A stretch of DNA of 64,000 nt from positions 1,550,001 through 1,614,000 of the forward strand of contig JAUCEF010000007.1 in the NCBI GenBank assembly GCA_033558025.1. Reading direction: 5' to 3'. The notes below the pieces were generated by a model, which saw only the letters and a list, made by a program, of their open reading frames with translations, was not told the origin of the DNA and made no database searches. Source of the DNA: Phytophthora sp. 'mugwort' (lineage: Eukaryota; Oomycota; Peronosporomycetes; Peronosporales; Peronosporaceae). Of the stretch, positions 9,201-22,512 are shown in pieces (the stretch's first letter is position 1; each line of letters begins with the position of its first letter). Both the position numbers and the translations under genes were made by a program.

Positions 9201-12200
9201 CTCCATTATTCTCGCCGTTATAACTGAAAAACTCGGCGATCAGCACTGCATATGCTTCACTTATCTCTTTCCAACGAAGTTCTTCCCAGACCGAGGCAAA
9301 AATTCCGTCAAGAACAGCTAAACCCACATCAGCACTACGTGGGACAATATCACGCTCCTGACCTCCAAGATACGCAAGCTCCAGCATCGCCACATTCAGT
9401 TCCAAGAGAACATTATGAAGCGTCTCACGACTGCAAAACTCGTGTGATGCATCCTCGGCTGGATAAGCGAAATTTTCACTAATGTCAGTACTTTCAGCGG
9501 CATCTTCATCGTTGCTAATATTCTCTACTGCGAACGATACCGCATCAGGTGACAAAGGAGCTTCTCCATCAGCATCTCCGTCTTCCATAACGCCTTCTAT
9601 ACTCGAAATACGCTCTCCGATTTGACCTGGTGGCGACAAAATATCTTCCATTTCCACGGTAAGCACCGTACTTTTAGCAACAGTGCCATCAGATGACCCG
9701 GATATACTGTCCCCGTCATTTTCAACCTCTTCGGCCTCCTCATCTGCATCTTCTCCACTTTCTTCCTCTTCTGAGCTACTTTCATCAGCTACTTCGTCGT
9801 CCTTTAGGGACTTTACCGTGCTTAGCTCCATCAGCCGCTTGCGTTCAGCTTCCAAAGCAGCCATTTTATGTTCATGCTCCGTGGCAGACGCTTGAAATCC
9901 CTCCACAAGTTGTACAGATATCTCGCTGTCTGCCGAGCCGTCCCAAACACACACTGCCATATCTATCTTAGCACAAGACACCAGCCGTGAACCCTTTACG
10001 GGGATTAATGGCCAGTTTGAAAAATATTCCAAGGATCGGCGCTCAAAATGCACGACCTGCCAGAAACGGTATAGCCATAGCTGGTCAATTTCAATCGATG
10101 AGCTCGGATCCCAGTTAATAATTACTTGGTTTTTCCAGGATGGTGGCAATACACGCTCAATATTATCTGAAAGAGTCTTGATGGAAAAAGTTGTCAATCC
10201 GAAAACGGAAGTGAATCGAGTCTCGGAAAAGTATTTGTGAAGTCGTTGGAACGCTGCTAAAGACACAAACAAATTCCCGAGTGGTCGGAGCAACTCCATC
10301 TGGTTGAATGACGCAAGCACATAATTTGTTCGACGTTGATTCACTCGAAGTGCACCAATGCTTCCATCTTCTAGCGGCAGTAGAGAGAGTCCATGAAATT
10401 CGGTCCATATCGGATCTGTTTCACTTGGCAATGGAAATGGCAAATCACTCAGACAATATTCCAACAGGGATAAACAGACATCAGAGTGGACTTCAGAACT
10501 GCTCACACTTCTCAAAAAACGACGCATAACTTTTGGAGTAACTGCATAAATGCGAGATGGTAGAAGTCGCGCGCAATCTTGCAAAATTCTGGTCGGGATG
10601 TTAAATGCCGGGAAATGTAGTTGAGCAAATGATGCCACCTGGATATTCATACCGTCCAAATCAAGTTGGTAGCCATTGCTCAGAGTGCGGAAGATGCCAT
10701 CAGTGCATAGAAACAGCTCCCGCGTGCCAACCGAATGGTATGTATACGTCTGCATCAGAGCTGCCAGTTCTTTATCTCCTCCACACTTTTGCAACGTCGG
10801 CCAGATAGTGTAAAGTGCCTTGGGAAAAGAGTTTTCATAGCGCCGTTTTGCAACCATGAGAAGCTTTGCATACGCGTCCGAGGCACCGTCTTCTAACAGA
10901 ATGCGGTTCCATGCAGCTGCTACTTGTTTCTCACTGCCGCTTGCACCATTAAAAGCGCCATCACGACCAGAAGACGCACTCATTATAAGTTGCTTGTCCT
11001 TAATAGTTTTCTTGAAGCAACCATTAATGTGAACCGGTAGTCCCACCTGTTGATGTGTGCTTACAATTTTGTACATATGGCCGCGAAGTCGAGGAGCTGG
11101 GCGACCATCGCGGAAGATATGACACGCTACACTCGCGTACGGTGTCGAGTGCAGCATTTCATGCACTGCGTTGGCTGCCAAATCGCGACTCCTTCCCATT
11201 CCGATATTATCTGCAAACAGCCAAGTGTCACGATACTGTCGATTTTCAATTTCAAGGTTAACCACAAACTCCATTTGGTTTTCAGGCGTCGCGGGGCTCT
11301 TGAAAAAGCTTTGCAATGAGAATTTCTTCTTCCACTCTTGGTTTTGACTTGTCATGTTGCGTTTACGAAGCGTGCGCTCAGGTGCATCAAGTGACACGTC
11401 GCCATGGCAGTGGGACGCAAACTCGGATTCCATCCCCACACTCCAAAGTGAAATACGATGAACAGACTCGGTGAATATCAACGTCTGATACAGTTGGGAC
11501 TTGAAGAACGTCACCAGTTTGCCTGTTTTCTTCGCGTCCAGTACGTAAGACGACACAGCTGAGGCCGTTTTGCGCCATGGGAATCGAATCAACGTACTCT
11601 GCGTCCCTCGAGATACGTTGCTTGGACAAGACGGGAGAGTTGTAAATGGTAGAAGTTGGTCCGGATATCGTACAAAATCTTGGCTTAGTACTTCATACCG
11701 TCGACCGATACTTGTCGACCGGTTGGAAGCTGCGATTGTTGATGTTGTTACGCCGCCAGATAAGGACAAATAGCATCCCGTTGGGTCCAAAATGTAGAAC
11801 CCTTCCCCACTGAGAATTTGCATGCAGTCTGACACGATAAATCCACAGAGAAGCCCAGCACGCGACGATTCTCCGTGGAATAAATTGTTAATTTCGTCTT
11901 CACTCAGCACCAAGTCGTGGATGTGAATACATAATGCTTCATCCTGAAGAGATTGCAGTGATGGCTGGATCACACGCTGCGACGAGTGGTGTCGGTTATC
12001 TAGGAAAAAATCCACTTGCGAGCCTCCTAATCGCTCTGCTGCAAGAATCGTTTCCCAAAGGAACGCGTGGTACCATTCTGATCGAGGCGGCAACACAGTT
12101 TGCAACGCAGTAGCTGGTGGACACACAATACGCCGACTGGTGACTGACGTCTCGGCAAGTTTCGAGTGTAAAGAAGCAGAACCCAGCAATCGTGCAACTG

Positions 12201-15200
12201 TGAGAGGGACTTTCTTCGATACAAACGTCGTTCCCCGTCGAACATCTCGTGATTCGTTCCATTCCATGTCGTCAAAGGTCAACTGCACGGCAGGAAGTAG
12301 CCGATTCGATTCATCCAGCAGAACCATTTCTTGTGAGACGGACGAGTCCAGCGCTGACTCCAATGACGACGTGTCCTTTGCAACAATTTCGTAGATTTTC
12401 TCACACGCTGCCACTTGTTTCTCATTCAAAACGACATGTCGTGGGAGCGTCATGATCGCCTCCAAGTAATCGACAGTCGTAAAAGCGTCCTTTAAGCCAA
12501 AAGAGGTTAGCAGCGATCGCGCGATAATATGCTCGCTTGGACAGCAATACAAAAGAGGTTCCAAGGTAGCGTCGGCCTCCACAGCGATTTGGCCCGGGTA
12601 AGCAAATCCTTTGCCGGTCCAAATCCATAAAGAGTTTGCCAATTTGCGATACATAGGAGACGTCTTCCAGCCCTCTTCGTCTGATAATCGGTAGTTCTCT
12701 AGAATTTCATACATCATATGAACTTCCGATGACGGAAAACGCCAACGCGGCGAAGTATCTGATGACGACAGCACTACGCCAGTCTCTTGCTTACGGCAAT
12801 GTTCTTCCCATTGCGAGCCAATGGCCTCGAGCTGCTTTGCGACCACTAACGCGTCGACTTGTTGATTCCACCCAAACGCACTAATGAGCTTTTCTGATGT
12901 TAACTCCCCGTCGAGAATATCCATTAAAGACGAGCAAAACCACTATAAATGTTGTGAATGAAACAAAACACACAAAGATTAGTATCATCTTTGCATGAGT
13001 ACTCCAAAAAGAACAGCAGTACTTACCGCATCTTTTAGTGGACGCATTTCTAACGCATTTGAGAGATGCGCCCGGTGGTGAACACTCTTGTTCGAATTTT
13101 TCCATGGCATTGCAGGATCGGGTGAATCCAGACGAACAGGTAACCACTGAACTGTCTTTAAGTCTTCCACAATATCTTGCACTGGTCGCGTTTCGCTGTT
13201 TTCTTCCTGGTCCGCCACGGAATCACTCGAAGTTGCTTCCGACATCATTGAGTCAAAATGTTTGTTGACAATAGAGAGCAAGCTGTGGGCTTTGACGTAC
13301 GCCCGGTCGATAGAATCGACGTCTTCTCCATACATTGCCTCAATGGAACGCGCACTTTCCAGCACTGCATGACAGGAAAGGCCTGTTCGAAGACCCAGAG
13401 ACCGCAGAATTGGAACAATCGATGGTGTGGAAAATGCGTGAGCAGGAAGACTGTTCTCTCCCACTAGTTCACTCAACTCGCTCACACTAGGATCGTGGAG
13501 CTGATTGATCGCTCGAAAAACTCGTTTTCTGGATGGGATGATAGCTCGAGTGGTAATAACATCCCGAAATCGTGAGTCGTTTCGCTGGTGATAACTGAGT
13601 GTTTCTAGTGCACTGACAAGCACGGAATCGACCAACTCGCTGTCTTGCTTTTCCAATACCAGTAATTGAGGTAAAACACGATCCATCAGGATCTTCGTGT
13701 ACGTCCATTCCTCGACCCCGCTATCGCGCAAAAATCTTCTCACTGCCTCCTTCTCAGCAAAGAAAAAAGAGTCGTCAAGAACTCGGATATCGGTATCGGT
13801 ATGGGGTAAATATCCTTCTCGTCTTAAACTGACAAACTGAACGCTGTGGTCGTTTCGGGCACCAGCAGCGTTAATAATGGCCTTCGAATGCACTGGAAAT
13901 ATCGGGAGTTCGGAAAGAATGGGCTGGAAGTCAGTGGACACAGCGTCAAAAGTATTCTGAGCGAAGAAGTCGCACAGCACCTGCCGCTCGGCTTCCGTCG
14001 TTGCAGCAAAAATGTCTTCGAAACTTTGTCTATCGTGCCGGAACTGATAGCGACTTAACGCTGCCAAAAGACCATTTGAAGTGAGTTTATGAGCATACTT
14101 CTGTGCCAATAGCCACTGCGCGCTCCTTTCACCGCTTACATACGACGTGTCCACAATATGAATGCCAACTTTTGCTAATACGTGTTGTAGCTGGGAGAGT
14201 ACTTCCGACGACAGCGTTGTTTCCGAGTGAGGAAGGACGAGGCTAACGTCGGCAGATAGGCAAATCCATCGAGTTTCTTCGTCACATGTGATGGGAACCA
14301 ACGGCCACTTCATGAAGACTGGGGGAAGTTGTTCAATCGTCTGCAATTGAGTCTCCACATACACCCATAACAGGCGTATCCAGTCCGTTTTGGCATGACC
14401 ACTTTCAATTTCTGAAGTTGCTTTAAAAGCAAATACATCGTCTTGGATTTGTCTCCAACAACCGCGCAGCACGTGCGGCAAAAAGCTGTCTAATATGGCT
14501 GCGAGGTCCACCACGCTGAGGTTCGAGTTCTCATATACAGACGACAGTTGGTCAAACAACTTCTTGAACTCCTTGCGCACCACACGATGCGGGAAGTCAG
14601 CCATAAGTTGTTCTTCTATGGCACTTCCAAAAAAGAAGATCGGCTGCTGCTTTGTGCTTGCATTATCCTGCAGGCTCTTGTCAGTGAAGCAGATTTTCCC
14701 AAGCTTCCCGTCCTTTAAGGGCAGCAACGGTAATTGATTAAGAGCTTGAGTTGCGAGAAGGTTGGAAGAACCTAGACAATCCGACATGCAGAACTGAACA
14801 ACTCGCTTAAGAGCAATCTGGTCCAAGGCAGGCAGAAAACTTCCTTGTCGCGTCAATTGCCGGAAAAAAGCCGGTGTCATCGCTCCATAAACTGCATCAA
14901 GCTGAATCAACAAGTTGCGCAGATTCACTGGCAAACGCACTGTCGCTAGGGACACTGTACTTAGCGCAATCTCGAGTGTGTTCCAGTCATTGAGACTGTC
15001 GTCTACTAAAACACACGAGCTTGGGGCGACAGATTTCCTGGGACCTGTATCAGTCGCCAGCTGGGGCGTTGAAGCAAAGAACATCAGTCGGTTCTTCATA
15101 ATCCGAAAGAGTTCAATCGCGATGCTATCCCACGGACTGGCAGGGAGTTTTGTCGGGAAAAAGGATAAATACCGAGAAGAATCTCCCTGACACATGGCTT

Positions 15201-18200
15201 TCGCTTCCAGTAAGAAGGTTAAATAGGCCGGAGCGACCGCGTCCACCAGCAAATTTGCATTCCATTCTGACCGCAGTTTTCCATCACCACTCATATCATC
15301 TCCAATCCAAATGTCGCGACGATTCGAGGATAATTCAAAGTATCCATTAACGTGGACTGGTAAGCCCACACGAACAGGAAGAGGCAAAAAGCAAAATGCG
15401 CGCCCATCTATAGGCACTCCATCAATACGACTGGCGATACCAACCCATGGAATCAGCTTTAAGGACTCATTTTCCGCAGCACAAGCCATATCGCGCGCCT
15501 TCCCACCACCAATTTGATTGCATACCAAATACTTCTCAGTAGTTTCCTCCATTGGATCACCACCGTCCACCTCTGATGCTTCTTGAGCCGTTGAATTGTC
15601 TGCTTCATCGAAGCAATGGAACAATTCTTGCAATTTTCTTTGTTGTTGTCGCCGAACATGGAGCACCTGAGTGACGGAAGGAAGTTCTTTCGTTGGTGTA
15701 GAGCGCAAACGCGCATAGAATTCTCGTTTTGCGGATAACTCCGTCGTGCCTGGTGTGCTTCCTGGTGAGTCACTACGCCGCATAAATCGGTCGATCTTCC
15801 GCCATGATTCGCCTCGATCTTCTTCCGGTACTTCGGCATCATAAAGAAGCACAGGCGGTTGGTCGATTTCGGATTGAAAATATACTTCCACTTTGCGAAC
15901 GTTCCGGAGAAACAGCATGGTGTCAATGATGGATCCCTGAAAGCTTTTGAATAATGCCACAATTTCGCGGTGCGAATAGCCTCGACGCTTGATTTCGCTG
16001 TTTTCTGCAAGAGCGCTCGTCCGCAATGGGAATCGAAACAAGGTGCCTTTGTAGTGGTGCTCTAAATCGCACCCAAAGATATTCTTGTACGGCGCAAATT
16101 GGTCTGGAAACTGCTTGACGATACTAGCATTTGCAAAACGAATCTTGATTCCCGGGTTCGCAGCTGAAATGCCGGGCAAGTGGGTGGCGTGAGGATCAAA
16201 CATCACTGCACAAAACAGACCACAATTAGTACATTAAAGTGTCCGCCATGCCATAGATCAAGTATACTAAGGCAGTTCAACAATAAAGTTTAACGTACCA
16301 ATAGATTTGGCTGAAACTATCGAAGGTAGGTCGGTAAAATGGTACACCGAGTTAAATCCTAGTCCGAACCGCCCCGTTGTAGCTGCACGTTGAAGCTTGC
16401 TGGCTTGGCCGATGCGGGCAAGATTAATAAAATCTCCATCACTGAACTCAGCATCGTTATACTGCGAATACGCGTATATCACAAAGTCAGAATGACAAAA
16501 AAATACAATACCCAAATGAGAAACGTACGCAATAAAGTGATGGTCCCTGCCACTTCGCCATGGCTGGACTTAGTAGCGAGGAGGTACCATACGTGCAGCT
16601 GTTGTACAAGACGCACACACGACTTGCTCCTGCGTCATCTGCGTTTTGAATGAGCTCACTGATAATATTCGGACCGTCCGGATACTGCTCCAAGATGTGC
16701 GCAATTCGTTTTGTTAGTGCTTCTGTCTGACCAAACGCCTCGACGTCACCTTCAGCGCCGAAAGACATGGCTTCGTGGCCACTTTCACTCAATAACTGGC
16801 TGCGTAAGGACCGAGATCCGATTTTTGCAGCCACTTCGTTTGAGATTTTGGGATGGATAAATCGAGTAGATTCGGAGGAGGTCTCGTAGTCACGTTTATC
16901 CAGCCAGGGGGCATCGTCATATGTCAAATTCGCTGCGAATTCAAGTACGCCATTTCGATCCGGGGCGAACAACTCGTAGTCGGAATGGTGTTGTACCGTG
17001 TCACTAATCAATTGGATCAATCCGATGACTGTCGTCAATTTATCGACCGAGAGAGGGACTGCCTGCACGTTCACTTCCTTTGAAGTCATCATTGCTGAGT
17101 ATTCATCGTGCATTGCTCCTAGAACATGTACGTAATCCGCCAGTGCAAACCTTTCTCGTACACCAATCGCTCGTAAGAAGGGTCGGAAATGAAGTAGCTC
17201 ACTAGGAACAGTATACAAATAAGGTTCTGCGTTTACAACAGCCACCGTAGCCACATGGCCTGCTGACACAAAACAATCACCAACCCATACATACTTGCCG
17301 TTTCCAGACAAGATAGCCACAATTTGGTTGCGGCGGTCGCTTTGCTCTGTCTCAAAAAACGTAGACAGGATCTGGTAGATATTGTACACCGCAGACCAAA
17401 TCACTTGTGTATCGCTGCCAGTACCTGGCTTCAGATCACCACTATTCTGTACTCGTCGGTTGTCAAACATAAGTGATATCTGCTTGAGCTGCATTGCTAT
17501 CGTCTCAACTGGTAGACTTTTGTTCCACCCCAGTACGCCTCGCAAAACCTCTGAATGCACCAAGCACTTAATAATATGGAATTGAGACGAACAAAGCCAC
17601 AACTGTTTTGTCGGCCGGGATTGCTGCGGTGATGCGACAATGACTCGCTCCCCTTGTTTGAACCATGGTGCTGCAGGATGCGTTTTTTCCTCACACACTG
17701 GGATCCACACGATAAGCGCCAATTTCGCTTTAAAATCCTCAATTTCTATTCTCTCCATAGCTTGTTCCTCCAGCTCTTGAGCGGTCGGCACACTATCGTC
17801 AGACACTGTGTCAAACCCACGTAAGCGATCATCACCAATAAAGTTGCGTAAGAATCGAATACCCTTGTTCTTTTTGCTTTTTTGTGCATGATTCGGTGCT
17901 TGCTGCTGAAATGACGTTGGAGTTACCAGTTGCTCCATGTGTGAGTCCACATACTGAAAGAATTTAACAGAGCGAGAGCGCAACAGCTCGCACATTTTAT
18001 CTCGATCAGCTTCATCAGCGCTACCAGTTGTAATCTTCATTTGATCATTCTCCAAAGACATTGCTAGTGATAAAATGGATCGACGGGATAACGCACGCTG
18101 TAGTCCTATAGATCTTAGCGCGGAAAGGGGCTGCCGATCTTGAAGTTCAAGCGCTGGGAAAAACGATCCATCCATAATTTCCATAAATTCGTCAATTTCT

Positions 18201-21200
18201 GGATCGTACAAGTCGTCAATAGACTTCAAATCTCCCGAAATTGTTGGGAAAATTGCTGCAGTCTCGATAATACTTGACAACATTCCGTCATGATCTTGCG
18301 CTAACAAGGAAGTAAGTTCTACCAGCAACTGGTAGATAAACGTAACGCGTGCTTTACGCGTTAAGTCCGTGTGACTGAAACGCGAAATCAAATGCTTAGC
18401 GAAAAACTCCACTTTAGAAATTCGTCGAACACCCAATTGTGACAGAAAATCAGCCAATTCTGCGTCGCCTTCTTTCACATAAATGAAGTTACAATCAAGG
18501 AATTTCGGATCAATACCCACGCAGATCAAAGCCTTCTGGTTGATCTCTGCCAGTGACATGAACACCGGAGAAAACCCGGTTTCAATGCAATCTTCATTGC
18601 TCAACCACTGAATGTCTCGCTCGTTGAAATCCCAAATGGTTCGAAATCCTGGAAATATTGGCAGCTTGCAGCAGATTTGCTTGTGGTTCGCATCGAAGTC
18701 TTCAATAACCCCAGACACCAGAAATTTAAGCAGGTGTTCCCTGTCAGACTTATCGGTGGGCTTAAACAATTCTCTCACCCGAGTCGGCATTGTCAAACCT
18801 CCTGGGTCCAAGGCAGCTCTAATGCATGACAGCACGCCCACAGCTGTTGGCTGGTGAATATACTGCCATACGTCCGGGTTTGGCTGAAAAGATGCAAAGA
18901 GATTTGGAAGAAGTAGACGCACTTGAATCTTCTCCAAGCACCTGGAGCAACCTTCAGGAATAAGCTCGGCGCTCAGCACACCTGCTGAAGTACTTAGCTG
19001 CGTCAGTGCATGTGAAGACGTTGGCACAATCGGCCACTTGCCCTTAAACGATGAAAGGTGCTTGCTCGTGCCAATATAATTCCAGAGCTGTCGAAACCAT
19101 TCCTCATTTGGTTCATTCCCGTCATTTCTTCCTCTCCATGGAACTTCCAGCTTCCCATACCACGCGGCAGGCAACACCACTGCCAACATGTCTTCAAAGC
19201 CTTGATAATCCAACTTTTGCACGTTAAGTTGCCTTTCCGCTACTTCTGACGAAAGAAGCTTTAAGCCATTTGCGTTGATAGCTTCGATATCTACTAAATG
19301 ACCACGTGCTTTCTCCAGCAACCCCAATTCTTCACGATTTGGGATTAGAAACGTAGTATTGGCTCCTTTCCCGTTTGCTATGGATGTATTTGGATTCTGA
19401 AGCAACCAATTAAGCGCTGTTTCGACTCCATTGCCCCCCGCGACTGCTAGCGCGTAAACAGCATGTTGTCGGGTAAATCCCATGGAGCACAAGTATTCGA
19501 GTTCACTTGGATCACATTTAGATCGAGTCTCAAACGCTTGAAGAGTTCCATCCGCTACCGGGAGAAAATTGACGCCAACAAGCGCATTCAAGCGGTCTGG
19601 CTCCAAATCGCTAAGCATAAAGCTTAGCAAGCACTCGGTAGCGTCTTGATTACCCGCATGACCAGAATGCTTAATTTTGTATGCCTCCCGTACAGTTTGT
19701 GGCTCAACGTACGACGGAATCGTCCCTGTCCTTATCAGTACACGTTCAAGATCTTTAGCCAAGTTCCGGACAACAGGGAAATCGTCATCAACCAGCAGTT
19801 GCTCTAACTGCTTCGAGTTCGTGTAACTGCTGCGAACTACCACACTTTCCGTAGGAGACACCCACCGACCGCCTCCACTTTCACTGTATAAACACGGTTC
19901 GCTACGAATTAAGGAGAAAAACGCGTTCGTTAGCGAGTCCCAGGGTGCTGGCGGAAGCGCTTGGGGTAACAACTGAACGTGTCGGTCAGGCTCCATAATT
20001 TGGGTGTTAGTCAGGCGCAGGATCGCTCGAGCATAGCATGGAGCAATCACATCGCGAAGTAAGGCAATATTCCACTGAGCACGAAGCAGGCCGTCCCCGC
20101 TTAAACCCTCTCCAAACCAAATGTCTCGCCGGTTGGACGAGAGCTCAAAGTATCCGTTCACCTGATAAGAGCAGTAAAAAAAAGTACTCGTTAGTGATAG
20201 TAATAAGCATTCCAAGCAGGCGGTACGTACGTGCACAGGTAAATACGTATGTGTTGGCAATGGCAAGAAGCAAAACGCCAAGCCAGACGCCATATTTGCG
20301 GATTCAGCAATCATTGACACAGCTACGCCACCCCACGGAACGAGACGCTGACTCGCATTAGCTGGATCGCACGCGATATTGGTACATTCTCCACCACCAA
20401 GCTGATTCATAATCAGATACTCATATTGTTTTGTCAAACTTGCGTCGCGACCGCGAGCTTTGATGTTCAGTGGATACTCGAAAAAGATTCCTGTGTATAC
20501 AACAAGAAATTAGTAGTTGTTCCATCGACAGATGCAGTATTAACGGCAGCACACCCTTATTGGAGAATCGCTGGGTGGAAACTTGACGTGATGAGATCAG
20601 GCTTGTGTGTTGTAGCGACCGTTTTGCTTCGATCTCTGGTGTCATATTGTTGATCACAGCTTCGTGCAGAACAGTCGGGGCTTCTTCGCCAACTCTCCAT
20701 TCCCAGACTGATATTTTGCAAACGTTGCGCAAGAACAGCAGCACGGTCGGCAAACTGTCAGCAAATTCCTGAAGCATTTCAGCCATTTTGGCAGGCGTTT
20801 GGGCACGATTAGAGAGCTTGCTGTGCTGTGCTTGCTCTTCCGTTCGCAGGGCAAGACGGAATATCGTTCCCTAAAAAGAATAAGTTAGTAGAATTGAAGT
20901 AAGACATTTAGTTCCAGCAGAACTTATATTGTCGAGGAGTGAAAAAAACTACTACTTACCGAAAAAGGGTCCGAGAAATTGCACCCAAAGCACCGGAAAG
21001 GAATTATTTGATCAGGAAAATTGTTGATCAGATCAGGATGTGCGATATAGTCGATCATCTTTCCTGGATTACTTGGGTTGACATTTGGTAAATGACAAGC
21101 CTATGGTGATAAACAGAAAGACAGGTACGTCAATCAGTGAATTATGACAACGTCCTGTCAGTGTTATCTCCACACGCACCTGAGGGTCGAAGAAGACCAA

Positions 21201-21979
21201 CTGCGAGCCGCTAACAAATGCAGGGAGATCGGTCACGTGATATACTGCGTCATAGGCAAGCGAGAAACATTAAGACCGAAGTCACCAACGAAAGTTGCAC
21301 CTTTACGGTCGAAATCAAAGTATTGCGCACTACAAACTTTCGTACCGGAATTAAAGCCGACACCAAAGCGTCCAGTCTTCCACCCCTTAGACTTGACCTT
21401 CTTGAGAGAGTCTCCGATGCGCTACAATGCCAGTCAGCATACACAAAAAGTATCAGCCTCTAGCCCCAGTATTACATAGTAGCAAAACCTCCCCCTCTCC
21501 TCCACCTGAATCGACTGAAAGTCAGTATCCGTGAACGTGGCGTTGTTGTGCACCAGCAGTGACGGCCCTGTAGTGTGTAAGCAGCTCAAGCAGCATAGAT
21601 ATCGAGTAAGCGTTTGCACTGGGGGAGATACCATCTTTCATAGAGCAGAGCCCACGACTGACCTTGGAACGACGCGAGCTTTTCGTACGCGAGCCCCGAA
21701 GCCGCGTGCTGGCGGTAGTCCAGACACAAGTTCACCTCTGTGGCACCGGCGTCGTCTGCGTTCTGCACCATCTCCTTGAAGATGGACGTGCCCTCTGCAC
21801 GAAACGATAGTAAGTCAACCTATTTAAGCTCAAAGATCACGAGTTTGAAGGAGTTTCCCCCGTGTATAGCAGAAGGAGGGCGACGTACCGGGATAGTTGC
21901 GCAGGATCTCGCGGATGCGCACCGTGAGGTCGATCTTCTGGCCAAAGTCATCGCCGAAATACACGTCCGCGTCCACCAT
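6250..21979 (-). CDS. Giant sacsin-like protein with UBA and C-terminal RING
   Basis: Twelve-exon model, all junctions GT-AG and in phase (14,811 nt, about 4,936 aa): 21979-21889, 21794-21663, 21567-21506, 21421-21346, 21244-21180, 21100-20960, 20870-20555, 20490-20231, 20161-16529, 16461-16299, 16205-13027, 12942-6250. The protein starts MVDADVYFGDDFGQKIDL. Repeat 1 (aa 8-1530) has an HSP90-like ATPase fold: EMVQNADDAGATEV, GPSLLVHNNATFTD, GRFGVGFNSVYH, VFFDPQ. Repeat 2 (from aa 1530) has the same set: ELIQNADDAGAS, GRFGLGFNSVYH, IVMFDPH. Repeat 3 (from about aa 2990) has lost these ATP motifs. A UBA-like domain (LEYLCSMGFTRQHAVYAL...ALNWLLQNP) lies near aa 598-640, an acidic linker near aa 3740-3850, and a coiled coil plus C3HC4 RING (CAVCLESRVNRVLIPCGH...CPICR) at the end. 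Plants have sacsin-like RING proteins of similar size with the same GELVAV segment. I see no DnaJ or HEPN domain of human sacsin. Likely role: chaperone-linked ubiquitin ligase. The 69-nt intron at 20162-20230 is in frame and could be retained. Confidence 0.85.
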
Positions 21980-22512
21980 CGCGACTAAACAGCTCGTGAT
22001 GTATCAGATACTGACCTGCTCGTGGTGGTGTACCAGATTCTGGGGGTGACGGGAACTGAACGAAAAGATCGCACCACAAATTGCACTTAGCGAGTGAAAT
22101 CAGAAAGTATCAATAAGTACTCAATGTAACTTTCGTTTTAACGTTATAATACAAAATAATATCAAATTTATGTTATTAATGTATCGATTAGCGAAAATTT
22201 TGGGGGCCGCGATAACACGGAAGACAGCACATCAAACTCATATTGTACACACAACGTATGAGTGGCACATGCAATCGAGGATTTGCACAGCTGTGCTGTG
22301 GCGCACACAGAGCCACTATGCAGCTGCGCACAGGAAGAACAAAGAGACGTAATTAGATCGGAGAATTGCACAATAGCCAATCACAGCAGAATGTGAATCA
22401 ATTTTGTTGAATCAAATGTGACGATACGTATCATTTTATCTAATCATAGATCAGGTGGGAGTCACTTCGTTCAAGTAAGACTCCCCAAGACCCCCTCTCC
22501 CCTCTCCTCAAA
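21980..22512. other. Upstream region of the sacsin-like gene
   Basis: Holds the promoter side of the giant gene. On the minus strand CGTTCAGTTCCCG (A at 22057) is a weak initiator-like match that would give a 77-nt leader. The rest is AT-rich and contains no convincing reading frame before the MULE remnant begins near 22513. Confidence 0.35.

Noticed and set aside
12984..16206. Treating the four long minus-strand frames as separate sacsin-like genes
   Set aside because: Each border has a GT-AG intron of 64-93 nt that restores the frame and rebuilds conserved sacsin motifs (for example SIVMFDPH, GPSLYCYNDAEF).
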